64,000 nucleotides of DNA from assembly GCF_000687555.1 (NCBI RefSeq), contig NZ_JHWJ01000008.1, forward strand, positions 1 to 64,000, read 5' to 3'. This stretch comes from [Clostridium] aerotolerans DSM 5434 (GTDB lineage: Bacteria; Bacillota; Clostridia; Lachnospirales; Lachnospiraceae). The translations under genes and the position numbers were made by a program. Below the pieces are notes generated by a model, which worked only from the letters and a program-made list of their open reading frames with translations, did no database searches and was not told the origin of the DNA. Positions 34,732 to 43,264 of this stretch are shown here, piece after piece. Every line of letters starts with the position of its first letter. The first letter of the stretch is position 1.

Positions 34732-34760
34732 ATACTACGCTACTATTTTATTCCTGTCAA
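34732..34760 (-). promoter_or_regulatory. Promoter of the ABC/kinase operon
   Basis: TTGACA (34755-34760 on the minus strand) and TAGTAT (34732-34737) are separated by 17 bases. The position fits transcription starting near 34725, just past the methyltransferase gene. Confidence 0.75.
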
Positions 34761-34806
34761 TCCATTGTTATTACTGTTTTATTATAAACTGGTCATGTTT
34801 CGTGTC

Positions 34807-35748
34807 CTAAATATCCCCTTTCACCAACAGATTATCCTTCCCCATTCCACATACATAAGGATTAGAATCAAAGACATAACAAAAATTCAAAAACTCCTCC
34901 TTTTGCTTCGGATCATTCATAATCTTTACAAGCAACTCATTAGGAATTGTTCTGGCATAAGCTCCCGGTCCTGCGAGAGCGATATTCTTAACTCCACACG
35001 CCTGAAGAATTGATTTCAGCTCATCTGGAAGAAATGTATATGTGATACACCATGGACTTTCTCCACGTTCATATTCTGCAATCTCCCAATCTCCACCAGA
35101 AAGACCATTTTCATATAATCTTTTAACCTGTTCCCCATCAAAGATAAAATCTTTTATGGATTGCTCCCTGTTAGAAATACACCACTTTACCCATGCATCC
35201 TCACATTCCGGATTTAAGATAAACTGATTTTTCTGAATTGGATTTGCCAGATAGGGCAGATATCCAAGACGGCTGGAAACACTGAGCATGATACGTTTTC
35301 CTGCCATACGGACTAAATGCTTAATTACCTCATTTTGATGAGGGTAAGTGTAGGAAACAGGAGCATCAAATGACATGACTAGATCGAATGAATGATCTGG
35401 GAATCTGTCTATATCCTCAAGTGCACCTTTTACAAATTCCATGCGGTCCAGAACACCTTCGGCTTTTGCATTTTCCTTTGCTTTGTCAATCATGCTTTGA
35501 GAAATATCATAATGAGTCACCCTGCACCCATACTTAGCCAGAAGAATTGAAAATCTGCCGCTGCCTCCTCCGCCATCAAACACGGTCTTAATGCCATCCA
35601 GAGAACACAACAGCTCTCTTTCAATATGGCGTTTTTGTACAATATCATCTATAAAGGTTTCTTCTCTTTGACTCTCCAAATCTCCTTTATCTTTCTGACT
35701 CCAAAAGCGTTCAGAAATTTTCCTGCTATAATCCTCTTTACACCCCAT
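34807..35748 (-). CDS. Class I SAM-dependent methyltransferase
   Basis: The 313-residue protein has the SAM-binding motif VFDGGGGSGRFSILLAKYG (~residues 58-76), YDIS (motif II acid), FDLVMSFDAPVSY (motif IV) and a long C-terminal lid. It resembles UbiE/antibiotic-type small-molecule methyltransferases, but the substrate is not known. It is 18 bases after the GNAT gene on the same strand and sits in a run of modification enzymes (two acetyl/methyltransferase genes, adenylyltransferase, Nudix). Confidence 0.8.
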   Translation of the reverse strand: MGCKEDYSRKISERFWSQKDKGDLESQREETFIDDIVQKRHIERELLCSLDGIKTVFDGGGGSGRFSILLAKYGCRVTHYDISQSMIDKAKENAKAEGVLDRMEFVKGALEDIDRFPDHSFDLVMSFDAPVSYTYPHQNEVIKHLVRMAGKRIMLSVSSRLGYLPYLANPIQKNQFILNPECEDAWVKWCISNREQSIKDFIFDGEQVKRLYENGLSGGDWEIAEYERGESPWCITYTFLPDELKSILQACGVKNIALAGPGAYARTIPNELLVKIMNDPKQKEEFLNFCYVFDSNPYVCGMGKDNLLVKGDI

Positions 35749-35766
35749 TTTTACTACATCCTTCTA

Positions 35767-36642
35767 TTATGTGTGTGATAAGGTAGGAATTCTCTGTTTC
35801 CACTGTACCATATCCACGAGGGAACTTCCCTTCCCGTAAAGCACCGTATCCTCATCCCTGCTTTCTTCCCATTGAAATCCGGCCTCTTCTAATGGTGTAA
35901 ACCCAAGTGTCACTTTTTTGACCTCTTTTCCAAAGGAAGCAATGATTCTTTCCAGATTTACCTTTTCCGGTGAAAAAACCTGATGGAGAAATAATTCTCC
36001 CTGGTCAAGTTCTGCGATGGCATAAGCATTTTGATCTTTCATTTCAAAGACGTTTTGATTCATGAAGTTAGTGGCGTAAAACATGACCAGTTCCATGTTT
36101 TCCATCATCCAAAAGCTGCTTTGCATACAACTGTTGTTAACTGCTGCCTCCAAAAGCTTAAAATCCTCCCGTGTCTTCATAGGAACTCTTCTGGCTGTCA
36201 TTTCACAATCAATATCTGTGTGTTGATAGAAACTGTGCTCCTTTACTCTCTCATATCCGAATTTAGGATAGAAATCCAGAACTGTTTCATTTGCAAAGAG
36301 AAAAAATCCATCTACTTTATTACTATAATCAGAATCCACCTCATGGATCAGACGCCGGATCAGCCCTTGATTTCGATACGCTTCATCTGTCATCACAGTT
36401 CCCAACTGAACATAGCTTCTTTCGATTCCATTGTGCACGAATTTCATCGGGCTTACAGATACATTAGCAATGACCTTATCCTTGTGAAGGAAGGAATAAG
36501 GAATATATTTTTCCGTCCAGTAACCATTTTGATACCAGTCTTCAAAATTTATATCAAACACAGTCTGAGCCAATTCATTAAAGGATTTTCTATAGGCGTT
36601 GTCAGACCGATATGCCTTTATAAAAGTATAATTGTCTTTCAT
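35767..36642 (-). CDS. GNAT-family acetyltransferase (two-domain)
   Basis: The 291-residue protein begins with a GNAT domain: DKVIANVSVSPMKFVHNG, QLGTVMTDEAYRNQGLIRRLIHEV (the acetyl-CoA-binding QxxGxx-like loop, ~77-100) and FLFANETVLDFYPKFGYERV. The second half (ARRVPMKTREDFKLLEA onward) is a distinct domain of the Eis/SCP-like kind often seen in acetyltransferases longer than 280 residues. Substrate unknown. GGAGAG precedes the ATG. It leads the methyltransferase gene. Confidence 0.8.
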   Translation of the reverse strand: MKDNYTFIKAYRSDNAYRKSFNELAQTVFDINFEDWYQNGYWTEKYIPYSFLHKDKVIANVSVSPMKFVHNGIERSYVQLGTVMTDEAYRNQGLIRRLIHEVDSDYSNKVDGFFLFANETVLDFYPKFGYERVKEHSFYQHTDIDCEMTARRVPMKTREDFKLLEAAVNNSCMQSSFWMMENMELVMFYATNFMNQNVFEMKDQNAYAIAELDQGELFLHQVFSPEKVNLERIIASFGKEVKKVTLGFTPLEEAGFQWEESRDEDTVLYGKGSSLVDMVQWKQRIPTLSHT

Positions 36643-36822
36643 TTTATCTCTCCTTATATTTCAAATAACCTTATTATTATAGATAAGTATACGCGTAAAT
36701 AAACTGATATCCACCTCAATCTTATTTATAATTAAACTTAAGCCTGCTTTAGGACTGATTCCAAAAGGCGAATACCTTTCCAGTTATCCCCTATGATAAC
36801 AATATGATAGAAAGATGGGATA

Positions 36823-36862
36823 AAAAAATACGGAGCAGGGTATCTTTTACACTGTTCCGCAT
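36823..36862 (-). terminator. Terminator after the XRE-methyltransferase gene
   Basis: On the minus strand ATGCGGAACAG pairs with CTGCTCCGTAT (one mismatch) and runs into a block of seven T (36823-36829). It begins about 70 bases beyond the stop codon. Confidence 0.65.
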
Positions 36863-36932
36863 GAAGAGTTACGATTCATCTTAGCTCTATTTTACTACTA
36901 AATTTATTTTATCGTTAGGGCAATAGAACGAC

Positions 36933-38057
36933 CTAAACCTTTCTCCCAGAGGTAATCATATTTCCTAACACATGAGTATAGCAAGCCATTCCCTCATTCT
37001 TTTTAAGATAATCTGCAATTCTCTGCTTTTTACGAATAAAACCTTCTGCTTCTTTTATACTCATACCATGATTGACCATATATTCTACTGTTTTTTCCAG
37101 TTGTTTTTCCGGATAAGAGTAGTTGTAACCGTTAGACTCCTGAAAATCTTCCACTGTCTGTTCATACTCATCCATCTCAGGCTGTACAAAAGAGACCTTG
37201 TCATTCATTCTGACTTCAATCTCCTTCAAACCAGCCTTTCTCATATAATGAGCAGTTTTCATGGCAATGGAATAATCACGGCCTTCCCTTAAAAGCTCCG
37301 TCTTCCAACCTTTCTCCAGACCGGAGTGCTCGCATAAATAGCTATATTCCATACCATCTATATATAAACCATCACACTCAAATTCCCTGTTGGTGTCAAT
37401 ACATACAATAAGGGCATTGTTCTTTCCATGACCAATCATTTTAGTTAAGAACTGTTCCGGTTGTCTGATATGCCTTAATACAGACTGACATATTACTACA
37501 TCAAATGTATGAATCAGAGGATACTCAATAAAATCACAGGTAACAAATTTCCCCTGCACTCCTGCACGAAGAAACATTTCATTTCCCTGGTCTATCAGCT
37601 CTTCTGTAAAATCAACACCTGTATATGTACTTCCTTCCGGCAAAAGGGGAATCATCATAAGACCAAGCGCACCGTATCCACAGCCACAATCCAGCACGTT
37701 CACAGGAGAATGGAGTTTCCAGACCTGATCTATAAGAAATCTCATATAATCCCTGTTCCAGTGACTCTTTCTCGTTCGTAGCAGGTAGTCAAGTTTATTC
37801 TCCCAATACTCCTTCTTGTCCGTCTTTGCAGGTATATACTCTTCCCACGCCAGCGGCTTCATTCCCAGTAACTCATCAACCGTAACATGAAAATACTCCG
37901 AAAGCACTGGGAGCATTCCAATATCAGGCATGGTGACTCCATTTTCCCATTTGCTCACAGTCTGATAGGAAGCGCCAATTGCATCTCCAAGCTCCTGCTG
38001 CGTCATTCCCTTGTTTTTTCTCAGCGCAGCAATCTTTAAATGAATCTGCTTTTTCAT
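36933..38057 (-). CDS. Fusion of XRE DNA-binding domain and SAM methyltransferase
   Basis: Residues 1-~62 of this 374-residue protein are a complete XRE helix-turn-helix (IAALRKNKGMTQQELGDAIGASYQTVSKWENG) ending at VTVDELLGM. After a short linker comes a class I methyltransferase (VLDCGCGYGALGLMMIPLLP, TGVDFTEELIDQG, FDVVICQSVLRHIRQPEQF). One frame covers both with no break, so the fusion is genuine. Similar XRE-methyltransferases occur in clostridia with unknown function; a regulator that senses or uses SAM is a possibility. It lies 290 bases from the GNAT/methyltransferase pair with its own terminator. Confidence 0.85.
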   Translation of the reverse strand: MKKQIHLKIAALRKNKGMTQQELGDAIGASYQTVSKWENGVTMPDIGMLPVLSEYFHVTVDELLGMKPLAWEEYIPAKTDKKEYWENKLDYLLRTRKSHWNRDYMRFLIDQVWKLHSPVNVLDCGCGYGALGLMMIPLLPEGSTYTGVDFTEELIDQGNEMFLRAGVQGKFVTCDFIEYPLIHTFDVVICQSVLRHIRQPEQFLTKMIGHGKNNALIVCIDTNREFECDGLYIDGMEYSYLCEHSGLEKGWKTELLREGRDYSIAMKTAHYMRKAGLKEIEVRMNDKVSFVQPEMDEYEQTVEDFQESNGYNYSYPEKQLEKTVEYMVNHGMSIKEAEGFIRKKQRIADYLKKNEGMACYTHVLGNMITSGRKV

Positions 38058-38180
38058 CTCATCTCCCCCTTTTTACCTATCATACCTTATAGTTATTCCG
38101 CTGTATTCCCCTTATTTTGAGATATTTCTCGCTTATTAGGGGAATCAGACGGTTCGGTCGCAGATGAGACTAATGTCAAA

Positions 38181-39053
38181 TTAGTAGATCCCTTTCGCAT
38201 CCTTTGGAAGCTTCCTGACATGTTCTAAAAAGCTGAGACTATTTCTCCCCTCAATCTCCTGATACTCATACCCAAGCTTATCTCCCACATACCTGGCTGT
38301 TTTCTCAAAAAGGTGACACATTCTAATCACTGCGTCCCACCCTTCCTCAATATCAGCGGAAAAATAAGTGGATAAATACTCCCGCCACTCCACCTCTGAC
38401 AGCCACCGATTCATATATTTTCCAGACTTACCAATGCTAACAGAAAAGTCTGTCATGATTCCAACCTTCCAGGACAACATCTTCAATAATTCTTTCCGAA
38501 TGATGTGATTGACCATATCCTGTACATAAGTCATTTCCTCCCGCCAAAGCCCCTTTGCCACATTATTTAGACACCACCAGAATTCATTGGAAGAACATAA
38601 GAACTGTTCTTTCGTAGGACATTTTATCCAGTAATCCTGATCCGTTGACGGTGCCATGGGTGGGAGCACCCCTGCTTTATCCATAAGTATTTCACAAAGA
38701 CTGTCCTTTGTTATATTTTCCAATGCATGCGCTACCGTTTCCACATGCAGATCCAGCCGGTTTCCATCCGTGAACTGAATCAACCAGCCGTAAAACTCTA
38801 TGTTCTTTTTAGTTTTGCCTGGAAACTCATCCGGATACTGCATGTATAACCGTTCACCAAAGCGGTCGATCCATGAACGGTCACTAATAAATGGCTCCAA
38901 CGCTTCCACTACATAAACGATATCATAATCCTGAAATATATCCTTAGTCGCATTTTTATTGGTTCTGGAACCATTCATATAAACAGCCAGAATTCTGCTG
39001 TCCTCCCTTGCCGTATTTAAGATAAGATCAAACATCTCCGATTCATTTCTCAT
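38181..39053 (-). CDS. aadE: Aminoglycoside 6-adenylyltransferase (ANT(6)/AadE family)
   Basis: The 290-residue product matches ANT(6) streptomycin adenylyltransferases: MRNESEMFDLILNTA at the start, GSRTNKN (~30-36) and FQDYDIVYVV with the catalytic Asp pair (~43-47), WLIQFTDGNRLDLHVE with the third Asp, EFWWCLNN, and ELLKMLSWKVGI. It would transfer AMP from ATP to the 6-OH of streptomycin. ATG at 39053 is preferred by the family start and GGGGGTAGG upstream. Whether it confers resistance is untested; chromosomal ANT(6) homologues of this kind are common in clostridia. Confidence 0.88.
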   Translation of the reverse strand: MRNESEMFDLILNTAREDSRILAVYMNGSRTNKNATKDIFQDYDIVYVVEALEPFISDRSWIDRFGERLYMQYPDEFPGKTKKNIEFYGWLIQFTDGNRLDLHVETVAHALENITKDSLCEILMDKAGVLPPMAPSTDQDYWIKCPTKEQFLCSSNEFWWCLNNVAKGLWREEMTYVQDMVNHIIRKELLKMLSWKVGIMTDFSVSIGKSGKYMNRWLSEVEWREYLSTYFSADIEEGWDAVIRMCHLFEKTARYVGDKLGYEYQEIEGRNSLSFLEHVRKLPKDAKGIY

Positions 39054-39090
39054 TATCCTACCCCCACACATCTATTTACTAAGTTGCCCC

Positions 39091-39552
39091 TTAATGCAGA
39101 TACCCTAACTCTCTAACCTTCTTCATAAGCTTAGGCTGAATATCAGGATACGTCCAGTTCTTTGGCAAATGCTCCGTGATCAGCACACTCTCAATCTCAC
39201 TATGAAGCTCCTTCTCAAATGTCTGAATCTCTGCATAGCAAAGCATTCCAAAGCTTTCCTCTCCAAGCTTCTCACCGGCAGCCTTCTTTCTGGATACAGA
39301 ATACACGCACACCGGCCTCAATTCAAAATCAATAGCTCCTGTCTCTTCCTGCAGTTCCCGCATAGCCGTTACAAGAATAGCTTCTCCCGGTTCTCTGTGC
39401 CCGCCCGGTACCTCATACGTATCCCGTTCCCTGTGCTTGCATAAGACCCATTTTCGGTTAAACCGGCTTATAATGACTGCAAAATCCAGCTTATGGTCTT
39501 CCACTTCTTTATAAAACTTAACTTCAGTAAGTCCTTTTGGCTCTGGTCTCAT
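39091..39552 (-). CDS. Nudix hydrolase
   Basis: The 153-residue protein carries the Nudix box GGHREPGEAILVTAMRELQE followed by ETGA (about residues 50-73), fitting Gx5Ex7REUxEExGU. Family members hydrolyse nucleoside diphosphates linked to other groups. The C-terminal WTYPDIQPKLMKKVREL is common in MutT-like proteins of firmicutes. It lies 37 bases upstream of aadE and 133 bases after the MerR gene. The Shine-Dalgarno sequence before ATG 39552 is weak (AAGGTG). Confidence 0.85.
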   Translation of the reverse strand: MRPEPKGLTEVKFYKEVEDHKLDFAVIISRFNRKWVLCKHRERDTYEVPGGHREPGEAILVTAMRELQEETGAIDFELRPVCVYSVSRKKAAGEKLGEESFGMLCYAEIQTFEKELHSEIESVLITEHLPKNWTYPDIQPKLMKKVRELGYLH

Positions 39553-39685
39553 GGATTCACCTTATTGTAAAGCTCACCTTTCTTATTGCCTCCAGAATCT
39601 GCCCTTCTCTCCTGGAGGCGCTCATCAATCAGTAACAAATGACTCAAATATCCTGATGTCTCTGCAATGGTGTCTTTGATTCCTT

Positions 39686-40657
39686 TTAAGACTTCTTCTT
39701 TACCGGTATCAGAAGGTCCAGCTGTATAAAATCAGATTCGTTACCGGTATAAAAGGAAAATGCATTCAGATGCTCCTCCAGTGCCCCTCCCATGCCAAAT
39801 GGTTCACGCCACTGGATTTCATATTCCTCATGGTTTTTCATTTGCTCAAAAAATGTTCCCCACTCATGAAAATCTCCCATCTTAATGCAATGAGCGGCAT
39901 ACAGCCCCCCTGCAAACTGCCTTTTCTCTAAAGGTTCCGTTACCTCCATATCTTCTGGTATAGTAACCCAGAATTCATAGCCATAGTATTCTTCCCCCTC
40001 CTGGGGCGAAGGATTGTTGAATCCATACAGCCTAAAATCTGGTTTTACCACCGGCAAATCTCTTTCTTTGATAAATGCTTTCATTCGGTCACCAGATACA
40101 TCTTCCGGATTTTCTCCCGTAAACTGACTGGATGCAACGGTTGCCGGTGGCAGGTATACAAACCGGATATCCATGTTACGTTCCATTCTTTCACTTGCCT
40201 GATTTAACTCCTCCATAGAGCAGTCCTCCTTTAAATGATTTTTAGGAGAAATAAGGGCATCAGCAATCTCAATCAATTCACTGTCTTCCAAAAGGTCTAC
40301 CCGGACCTTGGCTCTAATCCCATCGTCCAAGCGATGGACAAAGGCATCTAATATGAAGCGTATGGTGTTCAGAGCATGGATCTCCTCATCTAGCCCTGTC
40401 ATATTTTCCCGAAGGACTTCCAGAGCCTGGGCCTGCCCTATATCATTTAAAATAACTCCGATCTGCTTTAATGAGATTCTCAGCTTCCGAAGAATCATGA
40501 TCTGTCTCAGCCTTCTGACTGCTGCTTCGTCATAGATCCGGTAAGCGTACTCCTTTCTCCGGTGGCTTTCAATCAAACCTATTTTCTCATAGTACCGGAT
40601 CATTCTTGCAGATACTGCATACGTTTTAGAAACCTCTCCGATTGTCATTGCTTTCAC
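39686..40657 (-). CDS. MerR-family regulator with GyrI-like effector-binding domain
   Basis: The ~323-residue product has an N-terminal MerR DNA-binding domain (TIGEVSKTYAVSARMIRYYEKIGLIESHRRKE...RRLRQIMILRKL, residues ~4-60), a coiled-coil linker and a C-terminal GyrI-like sensor (DIRFVYLPPATVASSQFTGENPE; later YGYEFWVTIPEDM). GTG at 40657 is chosen: GGGGG lies eight bases before it, whereas other starts have poorer spacing. The promoter at 40680-40710 has the MerR-type 19-base spacer and a centred dyad, implying autoregulation. Ligands are expected to be hydrophobic or cationic drugs. Confidence 0.88.
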   Translation of the reverse strand: MKAMTIGEVSKTYAVSARMIRYYEKIGLIESHRRKEYAYRIYDEAAVRRLRQIMILRKLRISLKQIGVILNDIGQAQALEVLRENMTGLDEEIHALNTIRFILDAFVHRLDDGIRAKVRVDLLEDSELIEIADALISPKNHLKEDCSMEELNQASERMERNMDIRFVYLPPATVASSQFTGENPEDVSGDRMKAFIKERDLPVVKPDFRLYGFNNPSPQEGEEYYGYEFWVTIPEDMEVTEPLEKRQFAGGLYAAHCIKMGDFHEWGTFFEQMKNHEEYEIQWREPFGMGGALEEHLNAFSFYTGNESDFIQLDLLIPVKKKS

Positions 40658-40679
40658 TGACTTATCCCCCTTTAGAATC

Positions 40680-40710
40680 AGTATAAAGTACGACACAGTG
40701 TCTCAGTCAA
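40680..40710 (-). promoter_or_regulatory. MerR-type promoter with 19-bp spacer and central dyad
   Basis: Minus-strand TTGACT (40705-40710) and TATACT (40680-40685) are 19 bases apart. Inside the spacer is the perfect dyad GACAC-A-GTGTC (40692-40702). A long spacer bridged by a dyad is the hallmark of MerR-activated promoters. Confidence 0.8.
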
Positions 40711-40821
40711 ATCTTTCTTTCCCTTTCGTTCCTGAAAATTTCCACTGTATTCTCAGCTATAAATCCATGATACCATCCTTAAATAAGACAATTCAATAAA
40801 AATGTGGATAATTTTTCCTTA

Positions 40822-42033
40822 TTACTTGTTCACCCTGACAAATAGTTTCTTCCCGATTTTTAAAACGTCATCATTAAATAACACTGTATTCAAATCATCT
40901 TCCACAATTTTTTCTTCATTTAGCCGGATTCCTCCCTGCTTTAAGAGCCGTATAAATTCGCTTCTGCTCTTTACAAATCCCATGGCGACGAATTGAGGAA
41001 TGGTATCATTCACCGTCTCTCTTCCTATAGCCAGAATCATGGTTGGAATGTCATCGGGAGTTGACTTTTTGCGGAAAGCGGCCTCAAAGTATGAAACAGC
41101 CTTCAACACTTCTTCCTGTGAATGATACAAAGCGGTAATGATTTCTGCCAGCTTAAATTTGATATCTCTGGGATTCTTCCCCTCCGACAGCTGCTGCCTG
41201 ATTTTATCTATCTCATCCGGATGTTCATCTGTCGCCAGCTCAAAGTATCTGATGATTAAATGATCCGGTATTTCCATCACCTTTTTAAACATCACTTCAG
41301 CAGGTTCATAAATGCCTATATAATTTCCAAGGCTCTTGCTCATCTTTTCCACCCCATCCGTTCCTTCCAGAATCGGCATGAGAAGAGCTACCTGTGCCTC
41401 CTGACCCATTGATTTTTGAAGCGTCCTGCCCATGAGAATATTAAAAGTCTGGTCTGTCCCTCCCAGTTCAATATCTGCATGCAATTCCACAGAGTCGTAT
41501 GCCTGCATCAGAGGATAGAAAAATTCATGGATTCCAATGGAAACTCCATTTTTAAATCTCTTTTCAAATTCATCCCTCTCAAGCATTCTTGCGACCGTGG
41601 TGGTGGCTGCCAGCTTCATCACATCTTCAAAACAAAGCTTGGAAAGCCAATGGCTGTTAAATGTAACAACGGTCCGCTCCTTATCCAGAATCTTAAATAT
41701 CTGCTCGCAGTAGGTGCTTGCATTCTCCTTTACCTGCTCATCGGTCAATAAATTCCGTCCCTTAGACTTCCCCGTAGGGTCCCCGATTTTACCTGTAAAA
41801 TCCCCGATGACAATGACTGCCTTGTGCTCCAGCTCCTGCATTTGCCTGATTTTACGAAGAACCACTCCATGGCCTAAATGAATGTCCGGAGCGGAAGGAT
41901 CAAGTCCCAGCTTAATGGTAAGCGGTTCCTTTTGGTTAAATGACCGCTCCAGTTTTGCAAGTAATTCTTCCTCATTGATACACTGATGAACGCCTTTACA
42001 GATGATACACATTTGCTCCTTTGGTGTTAGCAT
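40822..42033 (-). CDS. tyrS: Tyrosyl-tRNA synthetase
   Basis: The 403-residue enzyme has the class I motifs HLGHGVVLRKIRQ (HIGH-like, about residue 46) and KMSKSLGNYIG (KMSKS loop, about 225), the tyrosine/tRNA-binding QAYDSVELHADIELGGTDQ, and a C-terminal S4 RNA-binding domain (FIRLLKQGGIRLNEEKI). It charges tRNA-Tyr in the cytoplasm. ATG at 42033 is used because AAGGAG lies just upstream; the longer frame begins on top of that site. It is preceded by a T-box leader that senses uncharged tRNA-Tyr. Confidence 0.93.
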   Translation of the reverse strand: MLTPKEQMCIICKGVHQCINEEELLAKLERSFNQKEPLTIKLGLDPSAPDIHLGHGVVLRKIRQMQELEHKAVIVIGDFTGKIGDPTGKSKGRNLLTDEQVKENASTYCEQIFKILDKERTVVTFNSHWLSKLCFEDVMKLAATTTVARMLERDEFEKRFKNGVSIGIHEFFYPLMQAYDSVELHADIELGGTDQTFNILMGRTLQKSMGQEAQVALLMPILEGTDGVEKMSKSLGNYIGIYEPAEVMFKKVMEIPDHLIIRYFELATDEHPDEIDKIRQQLSEGKNPRDIKFKLAEIITALYHSQEEVLKAVSYFEAAFRKKSTPDDIPTMILAIGRETVNDTIPQFVAMGFVKSRSEFIRLLKQGGIRLNEEKIVEDDLNTVLFNDDVLKIGKKLFVRVNK

Positions 42034-42117
42034 GATAAAACATCTCCTTGTCATATTTTTATAAATATTTGCTGATTTATAAGAAATTCAGAAAACAAAG
42101 AGTTAAAGTTTTTTAAC

Positions 42118-42450
42118 AATAAAAAAACTCCCGCCCCTTTGTTTCAAAAGGACGAGAGCAAATCTCGTGTTACCACCTTAAGTTCATAGACAGCTCACAC
42201 TGTCTACCTCATCGGGTACGGCCTTGGCGATACCCTTGCACTTGATTACGGTGTGCTTTCCGTCGCAGCCTACTCCTGTTAAAGTTTTGGTGCGCAGCTC
42301 CAAGAGGTATTCACACTTTCTATCCACGAGCCTCTCATCAACCGGCATCTTTCTGTTTGGAATCGAAAATGCTACTCTTTCTTTTCATAGCCTTTTCTTA
42401 TACTCCAGATTGCATGGCAATCCTTTGTAGTGCAAATATTTAATTATCTG
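42118..42450 (-). promoter_or_regulatory. T-box leader of tyrS
   Basis: On the minus strand the leader holds the T-box sequence AAGGTGGTAACACG (42166-42182 region), a TAC specifier within GAATACCTC (~42304-42316), and a terminator made by CTCTCGTCC and GGGCGGGAG followed by seven T (~42118-42160). TGGT of the T-box fits the ACCA end expected for tRNA-Tyr. It should raise tyrS expression when tRNA-Tyr is uncharged. Confidence 0.88.
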
Positions 42451-42452
42451 GT

Positions 42453-42481
42453 ATGTTATCACATTCTGTTTGCAGCGTCAA
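42453..42481 (-). promoter_or_regulatory. Promoter of tyrS T-box transcript
   Basis: TTGACG (42476-42481, minus strand) and TAACAT (42453-42458) are 17 bases apart and start the leader just before the T-box. Confidence 0.7.
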
Positions 42482-42542
42482 TACAAGATTTTGATATTCT
42501 ACAATTTTTCTACAAACAAAACGGGATGACTTTGTCCATATC

Positions 42543-43103
42543 TTATTTGTAAATAGAAACCGTACCTTCTTTTCTTGGAGCTGCCTTTGGTGCTTCCTTG
42601 CTGCTAAAGCCTAAGGCTGCTGTACCTGAAATCTCATAATTTTCCGGAATACCAAACTCAGTAAGGATACTTCTCACCTTAGGATCATTTCCAGCAAATG
42701 CTAAAACATGAATCCAGCAGGAACCGATCTCCATAGAGTGAGCCGCCAGGAATATGTTTTCCAGTGCCACTGCACAATCTGATACCCCAGTAGCAGCATC
42801 TTTTTCATAGGCGGTAATGATAATTGTAGGTGCAGCATAAAAGGGATTAAATTCCGGGTTATTTCCAATCTTTCTAAAATGTTCAATAGAAGAATTCTTC
42901 ATAACCTCTTTCGTAGCCGTAATCAGTTCCTGGATTTTCTCCTTATTCTGCACCGCCGCAAAATGCCACGCTTGCTTTCCCATTCCGCTGGGTGCAAACT
43001 TTGCAGCTTCCAAAATGTCATGGAGTGCTTCATCTGGGATTTGTTTTTCCTCAAAAGCTCTTACGCTTCTTCTTGTTATAATAGACTGGATTATTTCATT
43101 CAT
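42543..43103 (-). CDS. Nitroreductase-family FMN oxidoreductase
   Basis: The 186-residue protein is a small nitroreductase: IIQSIITRRSVRAFEEKQIPDEAL at the start (FMN phosphate-binding RRSVR), AAKFAPSGMGKQAWHFA, and a C-terminal GTAALGFSSKEAPKAAPRK segment. These flavoenzymes reduce nitro or quinone compounds with NAD(P)H. ATG at 43103 has AAGGAG seven bases upstream. Downstream comes the tyrS T-box promoter, so it ends its own unit. Confidence 0.87.
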   Translation of the reverse strand: MNEIIQSIITRRSVRAFEEKQIPDEALHDILEAAKFAPSGMGKQAWHFAAVQNKEKIQELITATKEVMKNSSIEHFRKIGNNPEFNPFYAAPTIIITAYEKDAATGVSDCAVALENIFLAAHSMEIGSCWIHVLAFAGNDPKVRSILTEFGIPENYEISGTAALGFSSKEAPKAAPRKEGTVSIYK

Positions 43104-43264
43104 ATAGTTTCTCCTTTTTAAGTTGCTCAATTGGTTAATGTCTGTCAAAAGTCAGGCACCTATTTCCTAAATGCTCCCCATTATTTTATCATAATGTACG
43201 AATATGTCATATATTATTCTTCACAAAAATAATATGGAAGTCTTAGAAATTTTCAAGGATTTTA

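Noticed and set aside
39555-39690. Open frame of about 50 codons between the MerR and Nudix genes (reads EEVLKGIKDTIAETSGYL and onward)
   Set aside because: It looks mildly coding but has no usable start codon or ribosome binding site and opens inside the MerR gene; not called as a gene.
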